A stretch of 64,000 nt of DNA from Penicillus capitatus (GCA_965649825.1 OZ287696.1:1550001-1614000); one strand, 5' to 3'. Positions 31,501 to 42,612 are shown, numbered from the stretch's first letter. The notes: a model not told the origin generated them from the letters alone. Numbers and translations: made by a program.

Positions 31501-34178
31501 GCTTACCACCGTGGACAGCTAACGCGAGTCTGGTTTGTGACCCGTAAGTCATTCTCGGTTTGCTGCAGCAGAAAAATGGCAACAAGCGAGTGCATCCTCG
31601 CGCCCGGGCGGTCAACTTAGTCACTGCACAGGGAAGGCAGAGCCCGTTCCTCTTTCGCAGTGACCGTGCAAGGCGGTCGTTCCGCGTTTACCCTCGCAGG
31701 AAGACTGCCTCGCTCCGTGTTGGGAGGCGAATGGACGCTAACCGTTGGGCAGATGCGCGCCCGCCAGAGCAGTCACATCGCGACTGATCCCGAATGAGAG
31801 CGCGAGGATCCTCAAGAGCTTTCCATGCAGCACCAGCTGCTGGGTCGCAAGCGACGGATACGATTGAATTGGAAAACACAGCTGTCAGTCAACGAGGCAG
31901 TGCCGAATTCGGACAGGTCGCTTCGGGTTTGCTGTCTGGATTTAGAATGCCGACTGCAGCTGCATGGTATAAATTCGAGCAGGATTCTCGACCATTGCCA
32001 TTTCCCTTTACGCGTTTGTGTCTTCTGTCTCTCCGGGGTTCTTCGAACTCCGTATCAAACACCATGTCTGCCAACGCAGCTTTGTTCGTCTTTGCCGCTA
32101 TTCTCTGCCTCCACGCAGCAAGACTCCTTCCGCCACAGCAACCCTCGATGGCGAGCGTTTGGTGTTCTGGCAGGCGAGCGCTTACCGCCCCATCACAGAG
32201 AATGTCGTCGACGAGGAAGGACACGTCGTCGGCAAACTGATCTTGAAAACAGGCCTCACCAATCTATGTATGGCGGGCAACGTAACGAGAACTCTTGTTT
32301 ATTTTGCATGTGCATGTGAAGACCCGGCTCGGAAGTGGGCTGGACAACCTACCGTCACAACAGTAAAATATACTCTTAACGACTGCGTACGTTACGCATG
32401 CAGTGTAAGTAAGTTGCCAGATCTATTCAGTCAAGTGTCGGATGAGGCTGGCTCTGTCTTAGCGGACGTTGTGGCATGGGACTATTACGGGCCGTCTGGT
32501 ACATGCAATGGTTACGCCACGCCGTTTGACCATGAACCTAAAAAAAACTGGATCAGTGACGTGTGTCCTGAACAGGTCGCCTGACAGACGAAAAGCCGAT
32601 CGCATTCTTTCCTGTCTAAGTTCTGGAGATTTTGCATGACTCTCTGGAACACTTCGGTTACCTTTGAATGTTCGATTTAATGAACATCGCAGCCGTTTTT
32701 TGAACTCGGTCGGTCTTACGACGCGCGTCTCCAATAAATCGTGCAAAGCGGTCGATAGCGTCTTCATGGCCACGATCACCACCAGGCCGTTTGCTGCCTA
32801 CCATGCACGGAAGAGCGTTGGCTCTGTGCATCTTCTTATCAAGATCAACTTCTTCTTGCAGAACGGCAGGCGCGAACACCTTCTTCTCGTCGAACTCTGC
32901 TTATCGACGCCCAAAGTGTTTTGTCATGTCGCGACAGATGCCCGGCATTCAAACGTAGAATGCCCATCCGCGAAAGAAAGACACGCACGGCTCCCGCACG
33001 TGGAGCCCTCAGGTGCTGCAAGCACGGACGCCTGAGCTACGGACAGCTATGTAGACTCGACCTCGGAATCCAATTCGACGAAGCACGCGTCGAACAAGAC
33101 GGCGGGTGCAGCTGGCGGATGTGCGATTCACCACGCCGGGACGGCAACACCCTTCGGCGCATCGGCCTTTTCCGTCTTCTCCACTCGTCGGAGAAAGAAA
33201 AACTGGGCCACAACGCGTCGGTTGAAAATGGAGACTCGGCTGATCGGACACGGAGTGGTTGAGCACCAGGTTTACAGACGGATCACTGTCAGACAGTCAT
33301 TGTTCCGAGTGCAGCAGTAAAATGATGGCCGGTTCGAGTTTCTCCAAGACGAATTATCGAGGAAAGAGATTACGAGGCACATCATCACAGCCGCCTGTGA
33401 TGCTTGCCTCTGCAGTATGTTTGTCTCGGTGAAGGCGCAGTGCGAAGAGACATTCGTCACCACCGAGGCATTCCCTGCAAACTCGGCTAGATCCTTCGGT
33501 AAGCCATCGATGTCTTCCAGGACCCACTGCAAAAACAAACCGCACAAGATGAGGTGACGATCCGGGTCCTCTTACAGGACCAAGGCATAGAGCCCGTTGG
33601 GCAGTTGCTGATGCTACGGAGTTTTCTCCAGGGGTGTTCCTCTAGCAGTCGAGCGGATGAGAACACTCTAATCTTGATCCTGAGAGCCAGTTGAAGGACG
33701 TCCACGTAGAGAAGAACACAGGCACCCAGTTCTACCAGACATACACTGCCGTGCGGCGAGCACACTTTCCTCCTTCTCAATATCCATCTCTTGATCATCC
33801 AGCTGATATGGATAAGTACGTGACGGTAGATGACGCAGCAAAGTTTCTTACAAAGACGTTCTGTCAAGGGAGAGCTGTTAGCTTCGCTGTCGTACCATCT
33901 GGACAGCTGTCCCTTTCTGGGTCACATCGACACGTGGATACTTAAACGCATCTCCTGTAGAAACTCTGCCTCGTTTGTAACCCATTCAGTGTTTGCTGCA
34001 TTCTACCTCGACGCGTTCAATGTGACATGAACTCTCCTTTTATAATGATGGGTTTAATGCGACGCGTAGTAGTTTTGACTTGACGTGGCCATTAATAACT
34101 GCTGGCCATATTGCCGCTTATGATGTTGAGGTATTTCTTGGACCATTTCCCTTCTGCCCTTCATCATCTTGACAGTAA
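25576..34178. mobile_element. X3: third, mosaic copy of the insert
   Basis: 180 bp shorter than X2. Diverged tracts lie roughly at 25640-29640 and 31850-34000. The tract 29650-31850 is virtually identical to X2 apart from a 2-bp insertion near 31162. Notable changes are two units fewer in the 12-bp repeat, a rewritten second half of the secretion-signal gene (32245-32584), a replaced 3' end of the convergent minus-strand gene, and an approximately 155-bp deletion near 33905. Confidence 0.55.
32064..32584 (+). CDS. Secretion-signal gene, diverged X3 copy
   Basis: The first 180 bp match X1 and X2, including the signal peptide and the frame interruption. From about 32243 the sequence diverges strongly, yet the shifted frame remains open for longer, to 32584. 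It keeps RTLVYFACACE and a LF.QVS.EAGSV motif while most other residues differ. New cysteines appear (YACSVSK, GTCNGYATPF). This is the best evidence in X that a protein is, or recently was, under selection. Function unknown. Confidence 0.55.
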
Positions 34179-35251
34179 GATACTAGGTGGTTGATACTAA
34201 CGGTCATGCTCATTGCAGCATTCACCCTACAGCTGCTGGTACCTCATTCGCCATAACAACAACGCAGAACAGCACGTTTGTGGAGGCATGCGGTCTATAC
34301 GACAATTAGTGGCCTATGCTGACAGCTGCTCTCTACATCTTCATTCCGATGCCCTACCTTTTCTTCGGGGCCGCATCCGATTCTGTCTTTCAAGAGAGTT
34401 CAAGCCTGTTAAGTCATTTCCGTGGTCGTACCTCTTCTCCACTACTAGATCCCTTTGCAGCTGGGTCGACTGCGGAAAATTCTTAACGAGGTTTTCGGCT
34501 GTGGGCCTAGTGGCGATTCCTGTTTCTCTCTTCCAAGCAGAGGTACACTCCTGGAAATCCAGGAATCTTTCAACTGTGTGTATTTCTGCAGTACATCGAC
34601 GAGCCGGCTCTCATCATGGAACTCGTCTCGGCGGGACTGCTTTTTGTCACTGTCTTGTACTACGACTATCACAATTCACGAGACTACTACTTTTAAATAC
34701 GGGCCGTTAAGAAGTCCACAAGAGTTCTCACGAGGTGACCACTGTGTCCAGCACTTGGACTGCATGCACGCCGTCCCTGTAGATCACTCTGAGACAGATG
34801 TCTAGCCAAGGAACTGGGTGGTTGTTGACAATCGCTTTCATGAGAACACCTGTAACAAACGCCGTTTTCCACGATGCATCTCCAGGGATCCGCAACTGAT
34901 GCAGACCAAAAAACCGAATGCCATGTCTCCCGCACAGATTCGCCACCAAACGTCCTGACACACCGTCACTTCTCAGAGAATCGATTCGCACAGCAGTCGG
35001 CCGCACCTGTGGCGTCCTGCAAGTGCAATTCGGCCGCAAATTGCGGGTCCGCGCTGTTAATCTGTCGAGCAATGCATTCCACACTGGGTTCGCAATCCAT
35101 CAAGTACACCGAGCATCTGAAATCTTCCTGGACGGGTTCATCTCCGAGGCTCGTTCGATGCAGGAATTCATGAACAGCTCTGAGAGGGACTGCCTGAAGA
35201 GATGGTCTGCACACTGTTGTCATCACAGCCGACTGTTCTTTGTGCGTTGTC
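34179..35251. repeat. A segment copy A4
   Basis: Joined on its right to unique POT1 sequence. Its third VPS55 intron matches A1, not A2/A3. One extra T disrupts the VPS55 donor (CCTGTTAAGT). Confidence 0.95.
34219..34696 (+). pseudogene. VPS55 3' fragment in A4, with nonsense codon
   Basis: The first of the two Trp codons after LYDN is TAG (TGG in A1-A3), and the following splice donor carries a one-base insertion. It has no upstream exon. Clearly non-functional, unlike A1. Confidence 0.88.
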
Positions 35252-36218
35252 ACTTCTTCAAGCTCTCTCCTTCGTAGATACCGTTCATGAATCGATGGAA
35301 TTCTTGGGACCGATGCCCACCGTGTATCATCCGTGTAGAGGAGCTACGAACATCGCAGTCGTTCGACCAGATCTCCTTCGGGACACGACTTACCACCCAT
35401 TGAAAATGACAACGCACGACAGACACGTTTCTGAACTTGATCCAGCCTCTAGGGACCGCCTCGAATCTCTGTTCTTCCATGATGGCCATGGCCACAAGTG
35501 TCCCGTAAGCTGGTAAGGGATCTGGACCGTCAGGCACCACAGGCTGTGTCAAAGATCGGCATTTCTTTACGAAGTCGCTGCCCAGGCGCAATGCCTCTTC
35601 GCTGTCTGTCTTCCGGATATCTGCCGGTTTCACATCTGTCGCGTCCCAGATCCACAAAATTTTTGGATCGTGTTTCAGGTCGACTTGATGGACATAACCG
35701 ACGACGTCCACCTCCGTCGCGGTTTCGAGCTGATCTACTCGACGTTCATTGCCGCTTATGTAGTAGTCAGGAAATTCAATGCACCAGAGCTGAGCAAACC
35801 CCTTGGCACGTGTCAAAATCGTCTCCTCGATGCAACACACGACGCCATAAGTCGCGTAAGGCTCATTCGACGAAGATCGCGGGTCAAAGAACGCGCAGCC
35901 AGCAGTTCCTGAGTGGAGATTAAGTTTCAAATTGCGTTCGACATCGTGCTCGTTGACGACAACGTTGTGCAAAAGGACCACGTCTCCAGGTTGACGAAGC
36001 CATGGCGCATCTCGTTTCTTGCGGAAGAAGATGCACAACTCTACGATACTTCCTTCGTCAAGGGTTGAGCAAACAAGTGTCAAATTCATGAAGAAATCGC
36101 CAGTTCGCGTTCGAAAGTGTGACTGACCCTCCGCAACTGTACAGAAAAGAGTGAGACGCGTTCTTAGTGCAACTGTCAAGACATCTGCCAATTTCGAAAA
36201 AGCTGCGACGCCAACCAT
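34728..36218 (-). CDS. POT1: POT1-like telomere single-strand-binding protein
   Basis: Binds the telomeric 3' overhang through OB folds. Exons (minus strand) 36218-35254, 35206-35007 and 34954-34728 total 464 codons including stop, with introns of 47 and 52 nt in phase. The N-terminal OB fold shows GDFFMNLTLVCST, a long basic turn and GDVVLLHNVVV, ending in GTAGCAFF. A second OB fold follows (EVDVVGYVHQVDL, KILWIWDATD). The third part has AELHLQDATGRLVAN, GIRFFG and PWLDICLRVIYRDG, like the C-terminal POT1 domain of plants and fungi. The last two exons lie inside A4, so the array border falls exactly at the first intron's 5' splice site. A model without the splice would stop at 35250. Convergent with VPS55. 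Confidence 0.82.
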
Positions 36219-36287
36219 CGCTTTCGCGACGACCCGTAATCGAGGTTCTTGAAAACCGATATCCCGAAGAGACGGTAATTAAACGCA

Positions 36288-37042
36288 TTAACAACAGAGA
36301 CTTGATGATTCCGTTTTTGCATCTGGCAAACCGAGTTTGATACTGGACTGCCCTTCCGATACTAGACTGGGTGTGTCCATGATCTTACATGCCAATTCTT
36401 CAAATGCTTGGGAAACGGCGACGTCCACTTTGGCACTGGTCTCCACAAACAGGCATCCATTCTCTTTGGCGAAGTCGATTCCTTCTTGTCGATCTACTTC
36501 GCGATTCGAATCCTGAATCCACGACTCAATGATGGAACAGTATGTGTGAAATGACGCAACCAGATCGACTTTGTTGCCCACCACCATCTTTGCTGCATGT
36601 TCGACGGTGCTGTACATTTCGACTTCCCCTAGCCAGATGGAAGCTAGATTCTCAAAGGTCTCCCTCCGGGTGACGTCATAGACTGAACAGCGCGATCACA
36701 TACAGCGTCAGAAGCAAAAGGGTACCGAATATGATGCCATGAGCGCCTCGGTAGTAGCTACTGGTGAGTGTGCGAAAGCGCTCCTGTCCCGCCGTATCCC
36801 AGATCGTCAACTTCAATCGCTCGCTGTTGACGTTCAGGAACTTAATCTTGAAATCCACTCCTGCTTTCGAGCTAGCCGTTTGCGTCGGATGTCGGACTGG
36901 CCGTACCAATCGTGGATGCCGTGCCTTCCTCGAATCGTTCGGTCGTGAAGCGCATGAGTAAACAGCTTTTGCCCACTGCCGAGTCTCCCACGAGAAGAAT
37001 CTTAAAGAGATGGTCATAGTGTTCCGTGGTGGAAACAGACAT
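36288..37042 (-). CDS. Rab GTPase, Rab18/RabC-like
   Basis: Small vesicle-traffic GTPase. Exons 37042-36907, 36860-36726, 36682-36561 and 36512-36288 give 205 aa; introns are 46, 43 and 48 nt. Nucleotide motifs present: [27 protein letters not shown] and ETSAK. The effector region STIGVDFKIK and the [10 protein letters not shown] motif fit Rab18 best. The C-terminus ends in SSLCC, a double-cysteine geranylgeranylation site. The third intron is a multiple of three without a stop, so retention would add 16 residues between the NKVD and REVDR motifs. The start codon is 27 bp from that of the divergent GYF gene. Confidence 0.92.
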
Positions 37043-37069
37043 CGCGGCCTTCTTCAAGATGTCGTACAA

Positions 37070-37522
37070 ATGGCAAACGATGCGCCATACATCTATTGCG
37101 CATGGGATGGCCGAAGGTGGGAACTGTCGAAAGACGATGACGCAACGACGGCCTTGACGCCATTAGCTCTCTACCACCTCCTCTCAACAGGTGCCGTCCA
37201 CGGAGAGCAGGAAATCCGACAGGAGGGAGAAGAAACCAGCAGTTTTGCTTCTCAACAACGCGAAGTGCTGAAACGGACGGCTTATGGGCAGATGCTGCCA
37301 GTGCTCTTTGCACAGACTGATGTCTTCTGGTACTACAAAGGAATGTCCGGTTCCATTCGCGGTCCATTCAGAGGGCATCAGATGCTCAGCTGGTTTCATG
37401 GAGGATACCTCTATGAGAAGATGATGGTCAGTGCACAGAAGGGCATCCTCTGCTCACCCTCCATTCGCGAATTTCTCTCTCTTGAGGTGCAGGACACTCT
37501 GCCTTTTCGGAACATCGACTGA
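37070..37522 (+). CDS. GYF-domain protein 1
   Basis: 150 aa from ATG 37070 ([19 protein letters not shown]) to TGA 37522, without introns. Residues about 83-120 form a GYF domain ([15 protein letters not shown] followed by [16 protein letters not shown]), a fold that binds proline-rich peptides. There is no other domain. It is the first of two tandem GYF genes and shares a short bidirectional promoter with the Rab gene. Partners are unknown; the proline-rich protein at 62-64 kb is only a speculative ligand. Confidence 0.8.
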   Translation: MANDAPYIYCAWDGRRWELSKDDDATTALTPLALYHLLSTGAVHGEQEIRQEGEETSSFASQQREVLKRTAYGQMLPVLFAQTDVFWYYKGMSGSIRGPFRGHQMLSWFHGGYLYEKMMVSAQKGILCSPSIREFLSLEVQDTLPFRNID

Positions 37523-37550
37523 GGCGTCATCTTAGGATCTGTTACGTTTC

Positions 37551-38069
37551 ATGAGTCAACCGACGTTCTGTTCGGAGCTGCTGAGTTCCAAGAGACCAAT
37601 TAAGACGCTACGGCATATCCATTGCGGAAAACAGTCATTTGGTGCATGTGTGGGAGAATGGGAAGATATTCAGAAACTGCCGACCCATCCACAGATTCCT
37701 TCGCAGTCTTCCCAAGAACCAGAATCAGATGAACGCGTGAAGTCGGACGAAGAAATGACATCCATGTTTCAAGAGAGCATCCGAGCAGCCACCCCCGCCG
37801 CTTTGGAGTTGTTTTATGGGAAGAAGAGCCATTGGTATTACCTCGGGCAACGTTCCTACAGCACGATCCATGGTCCATATGACGGACAGCGCATGTTTTC
37901 GTGGTTTCAGCAAGGATGGCTGTCATTGGATCTGCACATCTGGAAGACGATGGAAGAATCGGCATCGGTTGATCTCAAAGATTTCAGACCATTCAAGGAG
38001 CACCTCGCACAGATCTCAGAAACGCGAAACCTTTCCGCAAAACTGAAAGACGCTATGCCGACGGGATGA
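37551..38069 (+). CDS. GYF-domain protein 2
   Basis: 172 aa, no intron, starting 28 bp after the first GYF gene. The GYF domain lies at residues about 93-130 (HWYYLGQRSY, TIHGPYDGQRMFSWFQQGWL). The N-terminal 90 residues are hydrophilic with an acidic stretch (EPESDERVKSDEEM). Similar architecture and adjacency suggest a tandem duplication with the first GYF gene, now well diverged. Confidence 0.78.
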   Translation: MSQPTFCSELLSSKRPIKTLRHIHCGKQSFGACVGEWEDIQKLPTHPQIPSQSSQEPESDERVKSDEEMTSMFQESIRAATPAALELFYGKKSHWYYLGQRSYSTIHGPYDGQRMFSWFQQGWLSLDLHIWKTMEESASVDLKDFRPFKEHLAQISETRNLSAKLKDAMPTG

Positions 38070-38684
38070 CTGTTTGCAGCAGATGAAGGGGTTTCGACCG
38101 AGATCATTTTCATGAGTTCTGTGGAAGATTGGCAGACAGTATCAACGGGGTGCCGTTCGTGTGCTTTACATACCAATCTCTAATTGTCGTTTAAGCCAGA
38201 TATACTTTCAGGCACAGCAGTTGACAATGACTGATGGATTACGACTTGAATGTTACAGCATCGTCATCGTCGTCCTGCCAGTTCGGCAGATTGACTTACC
38301 TAGGGAATTCAGCGAAATCTGCAACTTTGAGATTACTGGACAGGAACACATCGAAAAAATTGTCAAAGATACTGAACAATGAGAATCGACAAGTAGTTTG
38401 TCAAAACAAAGAACTCCATGAGATTTTCTCACGGTGTCTTCGATGCGTTGGCTATCACGGTAGATGGATGAATCGCTGACGCAGACACTATGTCTTCACG
38501 TGCTGCGTCTGTGATATCGATGCGATGCAGATTCCTCATGTCTAGTCCGTCTCGAGTGCAAACTTCTGGTCAAGGCATCCCTCGCAGTGTGAGCCCCCAT
38601 TGTTGAACTATAAAAGGGATCCAGAGACGGCGCTCCAGCGTTCATTTTGAACGTTTGCGAAGCCTAAGAGACAAACCGATCGCA
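38070..38684. other. Intergenic region with orphan TATA box
   Basis: No recognised coding exon. An 81-codon plus-strand frame (38234-38479) has no known motif. ACTATAAAAGGG (TATA at 38609-38616, plus strand) is a strong TATA box with no coding gene downstream on that strand; a GTTCATTTTGAAC palindrome follows about 20 bp later. Confidence 0.45.
38609..38616 (+). promoter_or_regulatory. TATA box without an evident gene
   Basis: TATAAAAG pointing toward the 3' end of the opposite-strand CYFIP gene. It could serve a non-coding or antisense RNA. Confidence 0.4.
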
Positions 38685-41600
38685 TCAAAACAGACAAGAT
38701 GCATCGCGAGTGCTTACGGCATTGAAGGCTTTATTGCGCATCATGGACGCCCTTAAGGGACCCATAGACCAGGAGAGGTCATGGGCAGAGCGTCTCTTTG
38801 CTGTCGCAGGAATATGACACATGCCTCCAAAGAATCCTCGCAGAGGAGCATCTTCGATCATCTTCAGAGAATGCGCGAGGGCGGCTTCGTCACTGGAAGT
38901 GCTCGTCTCTGTCTTATTTTGTGAGGCTTGGTACACTCGAAACTGTGAGAGATGCCTCCACGTGGAGGTAATCCTCTGTGCGTGCGTCAAGAAACTGCGA
39001 ATGTCGTTTGGTGTCTGCACAGAGAACTGAACATCGTCCATTTGCGACAGTCTGAGGATTTCATGGATCCAGTCCACTCTTTCAAAATTCTGTCCCTGTT
39101 CTGAGAGCTTTGCAATCAGATTTGCAGCCCAGAGAACACCGTCGCCGTACGTGACATTGATGAGTTGTGCATTGGCTTGTGCATAGGTCTTGAGCAACAA
39201 GACAATGGAAATGGCGTTCTTGATATTCAGACGTCTCTGTTTCTGTCTTTGCTCACTTTCCTCGACAACAATCGACATCACCTCCACACACTCTCGGAGA
39301 ATGCGCGATGGCGATGGGAGTTTTTGGGGAGGAGGGGGTTTCTCATGCATCGTCCCTCTCTTCTTACGCAGCTCCATTTCGAAAGGGTTCCCAGTGTCCA
39401 CCTCTCCAAAACTGGTTCCGCTATGGATGCCAGTATCGTCAAAGAAATGACCAATTTCTTCGGGGGATCCACAGTGCTGGATCGAATTTGCGACGTCATT
39501 TTTCTGGAGGCAGATCTGCATCAGATGAAGGAAGACGACACCGTTGCCGATTCTCTCAAGACTTCTCAAAGGATCCATCCACGTCGGCGTCTCCGTGATA
39601 TCGGTTCCAAATTTCTCCAGCACAAAACTGAGGCACTCAATGGCTGTGAGTTCTTCCTCAGCCGACAGATCGGCAATGCGCAAGTCAATGAGTTCGAGAG
39701 GGATGAATTCAAGGAGAACGGACAGATGGACCTCCATGAATTCATGCAACTCGTTCACGATGAATCTTTGCGTTTCCATAACGAGACTCTCGATTTCACC
39801 CGGGGACATCATCTCATGTATGACGCAGATATCTTGAAAACCGAAAGCAGCACTGTCCTTTGCCACCCCAGCTCTGATGTCAAATCTGATCTTTGGAGTT
39901 GAAGGACGAGCACTGATCTTGAAAGAAAAAGGCTCCCTTTCGTTTTCCTGAAAGGATTTGAATCTCCGCGATCGCATATCGTAGTTGAAATCACGAAACA
40001 GCTTCTGCACAATGCAGTCGCACACGACAGTAGAAACACGACGAGTCACAGTAGTAGACACTTCCCTTTCTTCTTCAGTGCATGCCTCCCAGGGAGCAAT
40101 CGAGAGTTTCGTCGATAGCCATTCGTGGGCACCCTTCAGAATCTCTAGGCGCATATGGCTTGAGGAAATGAGAGTTGGATCTTTTGTTGTCTCGAGTTGG
40201 TTGAAGATCTTTTGATAATCGGACTTCACTGCGAAGTTCAGTCGATCGATGAGTGCCGTTTCGATTTCGACATCGAATCCCACGAGCGAAAGTGTCTTCC
40301 TCTGGAAGATGCAGTCAAACTTGTTCGATGCTCGTTGAGGAATGCCGCTGAGTTCATCCACCCAGGCCGAAGGGGGGACATCCTGACAGACGACACAGGC
40401 ATGCATCTTCGCTTGGATCACAGCTTGCTTGCAGATTTCGTCCAAAAGTTCTTCCAGTCCTTCTAGCGCGGTATCTTTGAGCTCCTGAAAGATCATCTGG
40501 GATCTGTACACATTCAGAAGCTTCTCGGCGGCTCCATCGAAAAGCTGCAGAGCCGTGAAGACGGGTTCCAAAGAGCCTCCGTATGAAGAATTGATGGCGC
40601 CGTGGGCGAGCTGAAGTGCAACAGCATTTCCTCGATTCAAGAAAACGGATCCCGTGACTTCGATCTCTCGTTCCCTCAGCGACATATCGGAGAAATCCAT
40701 AATCTTCTCCAAATGTTCATCGGCTTTCAACACCTCCTGCATCATATAGAGCTGATGCAATAGATCTTTGGTTGCTTTGAGGACGTTGGGAGCCACAGCG
40801 CCCGGATGTCCACAAATGTAGCTACTAATCTTGGGCTTTGTCTGATGCTGATTGCACAAGAAAAACAACTCTTCTGTCGCTTTGCGCAGCTTTGACAGAC
40901 TGTCCGGATGGTTGGCATCAAAGCGGACATTCATGGGGGAATTCAGTCCCGAAGATGAGATCTCGGACAGCGAATAACGACCCTCTAGGATATGAAGTTT
41001 GAGGTTTTCGATTGTTTGGAAGACTTTCTGAGTATCGACGTCAGCAATTCCTCGTTTCTTTGATGTCTGTTCCAGGAACAACTCTACGGCATGGATCAGC
41101 CAGCTCTTGACGGACGGTATGATCGAGTCCTTTGTCTTCTTAAACAGTGTTGCCAATCCATCCACACACACGAGCAGTTCCAGCACCATTGGGACATCTG
41201 AATCATGGAATACCCGAATCACGCGATTCGGAATTCGAGCGTAGCCAGGGAGATCATCCTGAGCTTGCAGAGATTCGTAAACGGTAGGTGCGCTCTTTCG
41301 CCATGCCAAGAGCTCATGAATCTGAGACCTCCATCTCGAAAGGTACTTTAGAATGCGATAGCTCAAATGAACTGCCTCTTGGCACATCTACACGCAAGCA
41401 TTCGGCATTTCAGATCTTCTCTCGGGGGCAAGACGCACCGATAGTGGCATGGATTCGCCGGCTTCTCTCCATTTCATGCTCTCTTTGACAAATCGCGTCA
41501 ATGTATCGCACAGATGATCGTGAATATCTCGCACCTGCATATCGGGTACACTGTATTCGGTCATCGGACATCGAATAGAGCGACGCACTTGCAAATGATG

Positions 41601-42542
41601 CGTTGCCAGAGAATACTCACGTTCCAAATGCTCGAGGTATTTCTTGTCCAGTTCATCGAGGGACGTCACCGATAGGCGTTTCATATCTTTGGCATACGGT
41701 CCGCCCGGCATGAACAGGATACCCAAGATCGGCACATATGTCACCACAGCGTAATCTCCAACGCCAGGCACGACTGGATAACGCTTCAGCAGTTTGAGGC
41801 ACGATTCCATGAGCTTTGCCGGGATGGGCTCCGTCACAGCGATACGCTTGCTGAGGAAATGATACAGGTACAATATAATCGGCAGAGCTCTCAGGAGTTT
41901 GTATCGGTCATGAGGTAAGAACACAGGACCAGAGCCATCTTCTTCACAACACATGGCTCTCGACAACAGATCCATCAAGTCTGCCATAATATCTGCCGCC
42001 TTCGCGACGGACGGTAAGAAAACAAGCAATCCGTTCATGAACCACCATCTCGATGTAAACACTTCTCTGAGTTTCCGGCAACGCGCGAGTCTCTCCTTGA
42101 GAGATGCGTGTCGCTCTGACTCCCTTTCTGAATCTTCTTCTGGCGAATTCTGCATTCTGAGTGTGTCCTCGTAGAGAGAAAAGTCGCGTTGAATGGAGAC
42201 TTTGTTATCCTTGACACCATCGAGGAGATGAACAAGACCGAGAGTCTGTATCAGTGAAGCTCTGAGGTCAGAAGACGTCAAACCGTCCACAAGGGCAAGA
42301 AATTCGACGGCTTCGCGAAATGCATTGCATATGGAATCTCGTACGCGTTGAATAGTCGAAAGCGGCCCCAGACCCGATTCTACGATGGCCAGAACAGCTT
42401 CACGAACGTCTTCGCCATTCGTGGCATCTGGAAGAGCCCTCTGGATGCTGCGATAGACATAGAGGGCATTAAGGAATTCGCCACCGGCATCACGGACTTC
42501 TTGAAGCCTTGATATCAATTCTGACTCTTTTTGTTGCGCCAT
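38685..42542 (-). CDS. CYFIP/Sra-1/PIR121 subunit of the WAVE (SCAR) complex
   Basis: Large scaffold that binds Rac and holds the WAVE complex inactive, controlling Arp2/3 actin assembly. Exons 42542-41439 and 41387-38685 give 1268 aa, close to the family's roughly 1250. The 51-nt intron (41388-41438, GTGCGT..GTGTAG) removes an in-frame TAG that would otherwise split it into 384 and 900 codon frames. The N-terminal DUF1394-like part includes LYVYRSIQRALPDA, VHLLDGVKDNKVSIQRDFS and the YPVVPGVGDYAVVTYVPILG stretch. The C-terminal FragX_IP part has FNYDMRSRRFKSF and VTYGDGVLWAANLIAKL. Head to head with NAA25 (70 bp between start codons). Confidence 0.88.
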
Positions 42543-42612
42543 GCGACGGCAAAGTGAATGGACGCAACAACAACGTACATGAAAACAGTCTTAATGTTAG
42601 CATTCTCTCAAA

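Larger units (their letters stand above)
4791..35251. repeat. 30.5-kb tandem array: four 1.07-kb A segments alternating with three 8.6-8.8-kb X inserts
   Basis: Self-comparison by eye gives A1 4791-5862, X1 5863-14648, A2 14649-15720, X2 15721-24503, A3 24504-25575, X3 25576-34178 and A4 34179-35251. Left of A1 is unique VPS55 sequence and right of A4 is unique POT1 sequence. The period is 9858, 9855 and 9675 bp. Length differences are due to an A-run, a 12-bp tandem repeat and deletions in X3. Units 1 and 2 differ at only a handful of positions; unit 3 is a mosaic. Confidence 0.97.

Noticed and set aside
35250-36218. POT1 truncated at codon 322 by the array
   Set aside because: A 47-nt intron starting two bases before the array border restores the conserved C-terminal domain inside A4, and the exon sum is an exact codon multiple.
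41380-41445. Two separate genes for the 384- and 900-codon frames of CYFIP
   Set aside because: Same frame, single TAG removed by a typical 51-nt GT-AG intron, and both halves match consecutive parts of one family.
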